The position numbers and the translations under genes are program-made. A DNA stretch of 18,755 bases. Source: Firmicutes bacterium UBA6811 (GTDB lineage Bacteria; Bacillota; SHA-98; UBA4971). Within the stretch, counting starts at the first letter, position 1; each line of letters starts with the position of its first letter. A model generated the notes under the pieces. It had not been told where the DNA came from. It worked only from the letters and a program-made list of their open reading frames with translations, and ran no database searches. Positions 12,469-18,755 of this stretch are shown piece after piece. The stretch is taken from NCBI GenBank assembly GCA_002452295.1, contig DKEX01000026.1, positions 11,614 through 30,368 of the forward strand, read 5' to 3'.

Positions 12469-14523
12469 ATGATAGGCACGAAGCTGGTTGAGTTCCTGAA
12501 ACGCGAGATATCGGGCGAGCGGGCCCTCGTCTATACGTCTGAGGTCGCCAGGTTCCACAGGGCCAAGGGGTCGTCCGACTACTCCCGGGCGGTTCAGTAC
12601 ATCCGCGACAAGCTCGTAGGCTGGGGAATCGACCGCGTGACCGTCGAGAGGTACCCTGTTGACGGCGAGGAAACATACGAGACCTGGACCCCGCCGCCAG
12701 CGTGGGAGCCAGTGCGGGCCGAGCTGTCCCTGGTGCAGCCGGAGGAGGGGCCCATCTGCAGCTTTGAGACGGAACCGATGTCGCTGGTGTTCGGCAGCAC
12801 GTCCACGCCTCGAGGGGGGATCGTGCTCGATGTGGCCGATATCGGGGACGGCAGGTCCGACGACGTTTACGTGACCCAGAGCGTTGCCGGCAAGGTGGTG
12901 CTCACTTCGGGCAACGCCCGGGCGGCGTTCACGAATGCCGTCAGGAAGCGCGGCGCCGTGGGTGTGCTCACGGATTTCATGTTCCACGAGGTCCCGTCCA
13001 TCCGGCGCACCAGGTGCGACCTCCCTGACGCAGTGAACTACGCGAGCTTTCCCGTGAAGCACGAGGACATCGGCAAGATGGCCTTCGGCTTCTCCCTGTC
13101 CTACCGTCAGGCCGAGTGCCTGCGCGCGCTCCTCAGGAAGGGCCCGGTCAAGGTGAAGGCGGTCGTGGAGGCGCGCCTGTTTCCGGGGGCGATGGAGGTG
13201 CTCACCGGCCTCATCCGCGGCCGGAGCCCGCGCGAGGGCGAGGTCGTCATCATCGCTCACCTGTGCCATCCGAAGCCCGGGGCGAACGACAACGCGAGCG
13301 GCTGCGGGCTTGCCATGGAGATGGCGAGGGCGCTCGCAGGGGCCATAGCTGGTGGAACGCTTGCGCGGCCGCGCCTCGGGGTGAGGTTCATGTTCGTCCC
13401 CGAGATGTACGGCACCATAGCATATCTCCATCGGCACCCAGGCTGGCCGAGGAAGGTCAGGGCGGGCGTGAACCTCGACATGGTCGGGGAGTCGCGGGAG
13501 ACCATGCCCATTGCGAACCTGGTGACCACGCCCTGGAGCCTCCCCTCGGCGGTAAACGATGTGGCCGCCTTCTACATGAAGGCTGTCGCGGCCGATGGAA
13601 AGCTGTACGATGGCAGCGAGGCCTCCCGGACCTGGCATTACAACATCGCGGGCTTCGCGGGGGGGTCTGACCACTACATCCTGGTGGACTCGTCCTTCAA
13701 GGTGCCGTGCGTTTACCTCGGGCACTGGCCCGACAGATTCTACCACTCGAACATGGACACCGTGGAGCGGCTTGATGCCCGCGAACTCAAGCGCGTCGGC
13801 CTCGTGGCGGGCTCGACGGCCCTCACATTTGCCGCCGGCGACACCGAGGCCGCCGAGTTCACGCTAAACGTGGCGGACGCAGGTGCAAGACGGAGGGTCA
13901 CAAGAGCCGCGAGCACGGCGTGCGAGGCAGCCGTCCTGTGCCCTGACGCGGTGAAGAGGGCCGAGGCGGCACGCTCGTTCGACCAGCACCTGGACGTGCT
14001 CGTGGACAGGGACATCGCGGCCCTGGACCAGGTGGCGCGGGTTGTCCCGGAGGAGGACGCTCGCCGGATCCGCGAGATGGCCAGGGCTCTGAAACGCGGC
14101 ATCCGGGCGACGGTGCGAGCCTCGCGGGCGAAGGTGGGCCTCTTCGCCGGCATTGACGGGGATGGCAGTGATGACGTCGGGGGCGGGCAGCATGAGGTCG
14201 GCGGCGGAGAGCGCGCAGGCCGCGGCGGAGGAGCCGGCCCGGGCGCCGATGTCGTCTATGCGCGCCTCTTCAAGGGGCCGCTTGATCCGGGATACCTTTA
14301 CGACCGCGTGGGCGAAAGGCGCCGCGAGCACTACGAGAGCAGGCAGAGAGACGACCCCGGCTTCCAGCTCAAGCTCATCGAGGCCGTGAATTACATGGAC
14401 GGCAGGCGCGCGCTGGGGCGAATCGCGGCCCTGGTGGCGGCCGAGTTCCCGGGGTTCACCCTCGATGACCTGAAGGGATTCGTGGAGGACCTTGAAAGGG
14501 CAGGGCTCGTGCGAAAGAAGTGA
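12469..14523 (+). CDS. M28-like zinc aminopeptidase with C-terminal winged-helix-like region
   Basis: A 684-residue predicted metallopeptidase, with no signal peptide or membrane segment. The N-terminal helical part (1-60) leads into a PA-like beta domain (about 110-180: GGIVLDVADIG, AGKVVLTSGNA, RGAVGVLTDF). The catalytic domain then shows the M28 co-catalytic metal pattern: H264/H267 in AHLCHP, D274 in GANDNASG, E312 in FVPEMYG, D337 in NLDMVGE, GGSDHY, and H426 in FYHSNMDT. This resembles the DUF4910-type aminopeptidase domain. A helical region follows, then a Gly/Asp-rich low-complexity linker (about 563-598). The last 50 residues (EAVNYMDGRRALGRIAAL... to ERAGLVRKK) look like a winged helix. 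I start it at ATG 12469, where the family begins. GTG 12448 would overlap the pduL stop in GTGA. Its 3' end overlaps dinB by 32 bases. Substrate unknown. Confidence 0.8.
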   Translation: MIGTKLVEFLKREISGERALVYTSEVARFHRAKGSSDYSRAVQYIRDKLVGWGIDRVTVERYPVDGEETYETWTPPPAWEPVRAELSLVQPEEGPICSFETEPMSLVFGSTSTPRGGIVLDVADIGDGRSDDVYVTQSVAGKVVLTSGNARAAFTNAVRKRGAVGVLTDFMFHEVPSIRRTRCDLPDAVNYASFPVKHEDIGKMAFGFSLSYRQAECLRALLRKGPVKVKAVVEARLFPGAMEVLTGLIRGRSPREGEVVIIAHLCHPKPGANDNASGCGLAMEMARALAGAIAGGTLARPRLGVRFMFVPEMYGTIAYLHRHPGWPRKVRAGVNLDMVGESRETMPIANLVTTPWSLPSAVNDVAAFYMKAVAADGKLYDGSEASRTWHYNIAGFAGGSDHYILVDSSFKVPCVYLGHWPDRFYHSNMDTVERLDARELKRVGLVAGSTALTFAAGDTEAAEFTLNVADAGARRRVTRAASTACEAAVLCPDAVKRAEAARSFDQHLDVLVDRDIAALDQVARVVPEEDARRIREMARALKRGIRATVRASRAKVGLFAGIDGDGSDDVGGGQHEVGGGERAGRGGGAGPGADVVYARLFKGPLDPGYLYDRVGERRREHYESRQRDDPGFQLKLIEAVNYMDGRRALGRIAALVAAEFPGFTLDDLKGFVEDLERAGLVRKK

Positions 14524-15754
14524 GCCGACTGTCATCCACATCGACATGGACGCGTTCTTCGCCGCCGTCGAGCAACAGGCCCATCCCGAGCTTCGCGGGA
14601 AGCCGGTGATCGTCTGCGGAGATCCCGATGGCAGAGCGGTGGTCTCGACGGCGTCCTATGAGGCGCGGGCCTTCGGTGTGCGGTCGGCCATGCCCGTAAA
14701 GGAGGCGAAGCGCCTCTGCCCGCACGGGGTGTTCCTGTCCAGCCGCCTTTCTGACTATGGCGCCGTTTCCAGGCGCCTCCTCGAAGTGTACCGTCGGTAC
14801 ACGCCCGTCGTTGAGCCGTTCTCAATCGACGAGGCATTTCTCGATGTGGCAGGGTGCGAGCGCCTGCACGGGGATGCTGTGGCGATAGCGCGGAAAATCA
14901 AGGAGGACATCCTCCGGGGCTTCGGGCTCACGTGTTCGGTTGGCATCGCCCCGAATAAGTTTCTGGCGAAGATGGCGTCTGACATGCAGAAGCCCGACGG
15001 GCTGACGGTCATAAGGGCGGACGACGTCTCCCGCGTGATATGGCCTCTGCCCGTGGGAAAGCTCTACGGGGTGGGGGAGAGGACGGCGGAGGCACTTGCG
15101 TCGATGGGCATCACCACGGCGGGAGCGCTTGCGAAGGCCCCCGTGGATATGCTCGTCGCGAGGTTCGGCGTGATGGGGCGCGTCCTCCATGACGTGGCGA
15201 ACGGAATCGACGACAGCGCCGTCGACCCGGCCGTGTGGGACAGGCCGAAGTCCCTCGGCCGCGAGATAACCCTCGTCGAGGACTCGTCCGACGAGGATGT
15301 CCTCACAAGGCACCTCCTGTCGCTGTCAGAGCAGGTGGCAAGACGACTTCGCAAACACAACCTAGTGGCGAGGACGGTCACGCTCAGGCTGAGGTACTCG
15401 GACTTCACCACCCTCACCCGGTCGCGCACGCTGGACGAATTCACCTGCTACGACGAGGACGTATACCGGGCCTCGGCCGAGCTACTGCGCGCCAACTGGA
15501 CGCGCTCGAGGAAGGTGCGCCTCATCGGCGTGACCGCATCGGGCCTCGCCCCGTCGCACGACTACACCTGCCAGCTTGCCCTCTTCGGGGGGCATGCGGC
15601 GCAGGAAAGGCGGAGAAACCTCGCATCCGCGCTGGACAAGGTGAGGGACAGGTTCGGCGAGGGCGCCATCACCCGCGCGAGTCTTATCGACACCGGGGAG
15701 GCGGCGGGCGGCGGGTGCGAGCGCGAGGGTGAGGGCGAGCGAGCGCGAGGGTGA
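14492..15754 (+). CDS. dinB: DNA polymerase IV (Y family)
   Basis: A 420-residue error-prone translesion polymerase. The palm shows HIDMDAFFAAVE (metal ligand D18), and S111-I-D113-E114-AFLDV supplies the second acidic pair. TCSVGIAPNKFLAKMASDMQKPDG and a little-finger domain with LRLRYSDFTTLTRS follow. A beta-clamp binding pentapeptide QLALF lies at 361-365. The only plausible start in frame is TTG 14492, inside the end of the preceding gene, with GGAGG 3-7 bases upstream; this short spacing suggests coupled translation. The last dozen codons come from a GC-rich 22-bp tandem repeat and give a Glu/Arg/Gly tail unlike the family. DNA Pol IV beside a DUF72 gene has no obvious functional logic beyond shared transcription. 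Confidence 0.95.
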   Translation: MKGQGSCERSEPTVIHIDMDAFFAAVEQQAHPELRGKPVIVCGDPDGRAVVSTASYEARAFGVRSAMPVKEAKRLCPHGVFLSSRLSDYGAVSRRLLEVYRRYTPVVEPFSIDEAFLDVAGCERLHGDAVAIARKIKEDILRGFGLTCSVGIAPNKFLAKMASDMQKPDGLTVIRADDVSRVIWPLPVGKLYGVGERTAEALASMGITTAGALAKAPVDMLVARFGVMGRVLHDVANGIDDSAVDPAVWDRPKSLGREITLVEDSSDEDVLTRHLLSLSEQVARRLRKHNLVARTVTLRLRYSDFTTLTRSRTLDEFTCYDEDVYRASAELLRANWTRSRKVRLIGVTASGLAPSHDYTCQLALFGGHAAQERRRNLASALDKVRDRFGEGAITRASLIDTGEAAGGGCEREGEGERARG

Positions 15755-15778
15755 GGGCGAGGGCGAGCGTGAGGGCGA
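15717..15778. repeat. 22-bp tandem repeat spanning the dinB stop codon
   Basis: Two identical 22-bp units occupy 15717-15738 and 15739-15760, followed by a shortened third copy to 15778. Each unit is built of GAGCGC and GAGGGC-like hexamers. The dinB stop TGA (15752-15754) lies in unit two. The same TGA in unit one (15730-15732) is out of frame, because 22 is not a multiple of three. Confidence 0.9.
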
Positions 15779-15808
15779 ACATGTGAGAGAACTCCAGAGA
15801 GGGTGGCG

Positions 15809-16618
15809 GTGCACGTGGTGCTCATCGGGACGGCCGGGTTCAGCTACAAGGACTGGAAGGGCATCTTCTACCCGGGCGACATCAAGGATGGCGAGATGCT
15901 CGGCTTCTACGCCGGGCGCTTTCCCTGCGTTGAGGTGGACTTCACGTACTACCAGATGCCCTCCGCGCGGACCATGGAGGGGCTCGCCCGCAAGGTGCCC
16001 GAGGGGTTCGAGTTCTGCGTGAAGGCCAATAAGACCATGACGCACGAGGTAGGCGCAGCCGAGGAGGGCGGCGAGGCAAACGCGGACGCGTTCCGCGCAT
16101 TCTCTGAGGCGCTCCGGCCCATGACATCGAGGGGAAGCCTCGGGTGCGTGCTGACGCAGCTCCCGTGGGGGTTCAAGAGAACGGCGGACAACGCAGGATA
16201 CATCCGGCGGTTCAGAGAGTTGCTGGAGGACATGCCAGTGGTTGTGGAGTTCCGCAACCGGGAGTGGATAACGCCGGATACGTTTGAGCTACTGCGCGCG
16301 GAGGGGCTCGGGTTCTGCTGTGTGGACGAGCCCAGGCTGCGAGGGCTGGTGCCGCCCGTGGCCGAGGCGACGTCGGACATCGCGTACGTGAGGTTCCACG
16401 GAAGAAACGCCGAGAAGTGGTGGAAGCACGACCAGGCGTGGGAGAGGTACAACTATCTGTACTCCGAGGCCGAGCTTGCGGAATGGATGCCCAAGATCAA
16501 GGCTCTCGATGCCCGCGCCGCCAAGACGTACGTCCTCTTCAACAACTGCCATGCCGGGCAGGCTGCGGAGAACGCCAGGATGCTCCAGAACATGATGAAA
16601 CTGGATCTCGGCGGATGA
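15809..16618 (+). CDS. DUF72 family protein
   Basis: A 269-residue protein of the widespread DUF72 (YecE-like) family, a TIM-barrel fold whose biochemical function is not established. Typical landmarks are the opening LIGTAGFSYKDWKGIFYP, then CVEVDFTYYQMPSARTMEGLA, FCVKANKTMTHE, VLTQLPWGFKRT, PVVVEFRNREW, YVRFHGRN followed by a Trp/Tyr-rich segment, and the closing TYVLFNNCHAGQAAENARMLQ. Length and order are normal for the family. GTG 15809 has GAGAGGG 6 bases upstream; GTG 15803 and GTG 15815 are alternatives. It follows dinB by 54 bases that include the tandem repeat, and is probably in the same operon. Confidence 0.88.
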   Translation: MHVVLIGTAGFSYKDWKGIFYPGDIKDGEMLGFYAGRFPCVEVDFTYYQMPSARTMEGLARKVPEGFEFCVKANKTMTHEVGAAEEGGEANADAFRAFSEALRPMTSRGSLGCVLTQLPWGFKRTADNAGYIRRFRELLEDMPVVVEFRNREWITPDTFELLRAEGLGFCCVDEPRLRGLVPPVAEATSDIAYVRFHGRNAEKWWKHDQAWERYNYLYSEAELAEWMPKIKALDARAAKTYVLFNNCHAGQAAENARMLQNMMKLDLGG

Positions 16619-16701
16619 GGGAAGGAATGCGAGCGGCGTGCGGCGAAAGATAGGATGGCTGGTGGGCTCCGGCTGCGGCCCAGGGCCGGGTGGCGGCGGC
16701 C

Positions 16702-16730
16702 CGCGCGGAACCACGGTGCAGGTCCGCGCG
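16702..16730 (+). other. Inverted repeat between DUF72 and LolA-TPR genes
   Basis: The 202-base gap 16619-16820 has no gene. It holds an 8-bp perfect inverted repeat (CGCGCGGA at 16702-16709, TCCGCGCG at 16723-16730) followed by TTGTAG, and a second small hairpin GGGCAT/ATGCCC at 16743-16756. Neither has a T-run. They may mark the end of the upstream transcript or an mRNA processing site. Confidence 0.3.
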
Positions 16731-16820
16731 TTGTAGGCAGTTGGGCATTCATGCCCCGGCCGCGGGCTGAGCGCACAGGCGCGCCCCGGCGGCCGGGAGC
16801 GAGTTGGGGGATGGGAAGCT

Positions 16821-18233
16821 GTGAGAAACGCGCTGGTTCGGTGCAGAAGAGCGGTGCAGGCTCTTGCGGTCGCGGCGGTCCTCGTTCTGGCGACTTCTAT
16901 TGTCGGGTCCGCGGCGGAGCAGGCCATCAATGTCCAGGACGTGCTCAAGCAGATCCAGGGCGCGACCGTGCGGGTCCGCGACTTCACCTGCGTCCTCGAG
17001 TCTGTCTATAACCGCGGCGGCGTGGAGGAGACCGTGACAATGGAGGTGGTTTTCAAGAGGCCGGACAAGTACAACATAACCTACCTGGCGCCCAAAGCCA
17101 ACGAGGGCACGCGGGTGATTCTGACGAAGGGCGCGGGGGTCGTCCTGCCGAAGGACGGCCACTGGAAGACGCACGACTCCATGTCGGTTGCGGGGCTCGA
17201 GACTCTCACGTACATGCTGAGGTTCGTGAGGGACAGCATCGCCGACGCGTACGATGTCAGGGTCTCTGAGAGAGCGAACATACAGGACAGGGTGGCGTAT
17301 GTCATCACGGTCCAGGACCGCAAAGCGCCGGGAGCGGGCCCCGATGTCGTGTGGATCGATAACGTGAAGTCCATCATCCTCCAGGCGCAGACCAACGCCA
17401 TTCTGGGGGAGCCGACTCTCTTGAAGCTCGGGACTGTCGAGAAGGGAGAGAAGGGCGACTGGAAGTCATACACACTCACCGTCACCGACCTTCGCGGCGA
17501 CAGGCGAGGGGAGATCACCATGACGCAGGTGGACAGGGGCTTCTACGTGCCCACCAGGGTGCAGCTCGAGTTGGGGCGAGGGCGCGTGGAGCAGGTTCTC
17601 CGCGATATCAAGGTCAACACAGGGGTAAAGGACGACCTGTTCGTGGTGAAGGAAGCCGAGGAAATGCGCAAGAAGCTGAAAGAGGCACAGTCGGCGTACA
17701 GTCGCAGGAAGTACGACCAGGCGATCAAGGCGTACGGGAGGGTGCTTGAGCTCGACCCCGACAACATCGACGCCAGGTGCGACCTGGGGCTGTGTTACTG
17801 GCTTGCCGACGATGCCGACAGGGCCATCGCGGAGCTTGAAAGCATCCTCGACGCCAAGCCCGATTACCTGCCCGCCTGCAACAACCTGGGGTTCATCCTG
17901 GCCGACACGAAGCGCGACGTCAGGCGCGCCGTCTTGCTCCTGGAGAAGGCCGTGGATGCCGATCCCACGAACCCGGTGTACATGGACAGCCTGGGCTGGG
18001 CATACTTCAAGCAGGGGCGACTCGATGAGGCTGAGACCATTATCAAGAGGGCGCTTCTGTTCGCGCCCGATTTTCCCGAGAAGACCCTTGCAACCGCCCA
18101 CTACCACCTCGCCATGGTGTACGAGGCCAGGGGGAAGAAGGCGGAGGCCATCGAGGAGATGCAGAAAGCGCTGGATGTCGATCCCTTCAACTCGATGCTG
18201 CGCCAGGAGCTCGCGAGGCTGCGCCGGAGCTAA
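16821..18233 (+). CDS. Secreted LolA-like domain fused to TPR repeats
   Basis: A 470-residue exported protein of unknown function. Residues 1-8 are basic, 9-28 hydrophobic, and a type I cleavage site (VGSAA) lies near 32. There is no lipobox cysteine. Residues about 35-270 have the layout of LolA/LolB-type outer-membrane lipoprotein-sorting domains: an initial helix DVLKQIQGATVRVRDFTCVL, VVFKRPDKYNITYL, GVVLPKDGHWKTH, a DVVWIDNVKSIILQA strand and a final VNTGVKDDLFVV. Residues about 281-468 contain about five tetratricopeptide repeats, including YDQAIKAYGRVLELDPDN and MDSLGWAYFKQGRLDEAE. LolA-like proteins usually end after the first domain. GTG 16821 has only a weak GGGGGAT/GGGAAG element upstream, but gives a textbook signal peptide. 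The Lol name implies a fold, not proven lipoprotein transport. Confidence 0.78.
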   Translation: MRNALVRCRRAVQALAVAAVLVLATSIVGSAAEQAINVQDVLKQIQGATVRVRDFTCVLESVYNRGGVEETVTMEVVFKRPDKYNITYLAPKANEGTRVILTKGAGVVLPKDGHWKTHDSMSVAGLETLTYMLRFVRDSIADAYDVRVSERANIQDRVAYVITVQDRKAPGAGPDVVWIDNVKSIILQAQTNAILGEPTLLKLGTVEKGEKGDWKSYTLTVTDLRGDRRGEITMTQVDRGFYVPTRVQLELGRGRVEQVLRDIKVNTGVKDDLFVVKEAEEMRKKLKEAQSAYSRRKYDQAIKAYGRVLELDPDNIDARCDLGLCYWLADDADRAIAELESILDAKPDYLPACNNLGFILADTKRDVRRAVLLLEKAVDADPTNPVYMDSLGWAYFKQGRLDEAETIIKRALLFAPDFPEKTLATAHYHLAMVYEARGKKAEAIEEMQKALDVDPFNSMLRQELARLRRS

Positions 18234-18426
18234 GCCGAGCGTCACGAATCCACGCTATCTTGTCAGGGGCTGGGGTACTGTCGGTTGCCGGCTTCGTGCG
18301 CGGGGCGCGACGCTTGGGGCGGCGTCGCATGGCCCGACTTCAGCGCAACCTGGACAGCGCCTGAGCCTGCAGGGAGAGACCTATGATCGCACAACGAACC
18401 CTGCTTCGGCGCGCCCACGAAATGCT
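18234..18426. other. Intergenic stretch before the FmdB promoter
   Basis: About 190 bases with no recognisable gene. A 7-bp stem (GCGACGC 18307-18313, GCGTCGC 18322-18328) with an 8-base loop may close the upstream transcript, but no T-run follows it. A 15-codon open frame (18383-18430) with a weak AGGGAGAG upstream runs into the next promoter; I do not call it as a gene. Confidence 0.35.
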
Positions 18427-18455
18427 TTGACGTTTTACATGGGCCGTCGTATAAT
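18427..18455 (+). promoter_or_regulatory. Near-consensus promoter of the FmdB-type gene
   Basis: TTGACG (18427-18432), 17 bases, TATAAT (18450-18455) match the consensus at 11 of 12 positions. The predicted start near 18462 gives a leader of about 85 bases that can form two mutually exclusive small hairpins. Confidence 0.8.
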
Positions 18456-18545
18456 ACCCCTGGGAGTATCCCTGACCGACAGGGAAGGGAAGGGGAGAGG
18501 GAGGACCCCAGATCCCAGTTTTGTTGAAACGGAGGAATCGATGGC

Positions 18546-18755
18546 GTGGCTATCTACGAGTTTATCTGCACGAAATGCGGCACGAAGTTTGAGGAACTCA
18601 TCATGGGCAGCGCCCACGCCGACGTGAAGTGCCCGAACTGCGGTGGCACCGAGGTCAAGCGGCTTGTGTCCACGTTCGGGTATAACGGGGGCTCAGGCTT
18701 CAAGAGCACAGCCTCATCGTCGGGCGGCGGGTGCTCGTCATGCAGCGGCGGGACG
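18546..18755 (+). CDS. FmdB-type zinc-ribbon protein, cut by the window edge
   Basis: The first 70 codons of a small zinc-ribbon protein of the FmdB family, running off the right end. It begins VAIYEFICTKCGTKFEELI (V1 is the GTG start), then KCPNCGG, giving the paired C-x2-C/C-x2-C metal knuckles at about 8-11 and 30-33. RLVSTFG and a Gly/Ser-rich tail with CSSC follow, as is usual for the family. FmdB was named as a putative regulator in formamidase operons, but the role of most members is unknown. GTG 18546 has GGAGGA 9 bases upstream. The overlapping ATG 18541 opens another frame with no family resemblance. The strong promoter upstream fits a stand-alone gene. Confidence 0.88.
   Translation, partial: MAIYEFICTKCGTKFEELIMGSAHADVKCPNCGGTEVKRLVSTFGYNGGSGFKSTASSSGGGCSSCSGGT

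Noticed and set aside
12385..13746. Long minus-strand open frame (453 codons) opposite the metallopeptidase gene
   Set aside because: It is a mirror of a G+C-rich coding region, rich in Arg/His/Pro, with no motif. The plus strand has a clear catalytic domain.
18383..18430. 15-codon open frame ending inside the FmdB promoter, considered as a leader peptide
   Set aside because: It lies upstream of the predicted transcription start, has a weak ribosome binding site and no codon pattern suggesting attenuation.

Overview
The window looks like a high-G+C bacterial chromosome (well above 60% G+C by eye), most likely a Bacillota (Firmicutes)-type lineage. The grounds are strong Shine-Dalgarno sites (AGGAGG-like), near-consensus sigma-A-type promoters, a CCA-encoding tRNA-Trp, and frequent TTG/GTG starts (11 of the 18 genes I call). 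The gene families are also typical of that group: a ferritin-like protein, PduL, FmdB, and a TalC-type transaldolase. I cannot name the genus.

Layout. (1) 1-3214 holds housekeeping and carbon metabolism: a two-hairpin ferritin-like protein (+), a HAD phosphatase (+) behind a near-perfect promoter, then a minus-strand pair of a histidine phosphatase and a TalC-type transaldolase. (2) 3521-3949 encodes a small membrane-anchored DUF3006-like protein. (3) 4196-7789 is a complete dTDP-L-rhamnose operon (+) in the order rmlA (long form), rmlC-like, rmlD, rmlB. (4) 7786-10920 is a minus-strand glycosyltransferase operon: one GT4 enzyme and two tandemly duplicated GT2 enzymes. It meets the rhamnose operon tail to tail with overlapping stop codons. 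(5) 11343-11489 is a tRNA-Trp gene with a strong promoter, on the minus strand upstream of the glycosyltransferase operon. Beside it, on the opposite strand, lies a 46-codon remnant of a third GT2 copy. (6) 11744-18233 is a plus-strand series: PduL phosphotransacylase, an M28-like metallopeptidase with a C-terminal winged-helix-like region, DNA polymerase IV, a DUF72 protein, and a secreted LolA-like/TPR fusion. (7) 18546 to the right edge is a truncated FmdB-type zinc-ribbon gene behind a TTGACG-17-TATAAT promoter.

How the genes work together. Regions 3 and 4 form a surface-glycan module. The operon makes dTDP-L-rhamnose, and the three convergent glycosyltransferases plausibly use it or other nucleotide sugars to build a cell-surface or glycoprotein glycan. 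The duplicated GT2 genes plus the inverted GT2 remnant across the tRNA indicate that this locus has been rearranged. Region 6 looks like a loosely coupled housekeeping operon. I see no CRISPR array, insertion sequence, phage or defence module. The most unusual items are the glycosyltransferase duplication and remnant architecture, the LolA-TPR fusion, the internally duplicated ferritin-like protein, and a frame-shifting 22-bp tandem repeat at the end of the Pol IV gene.
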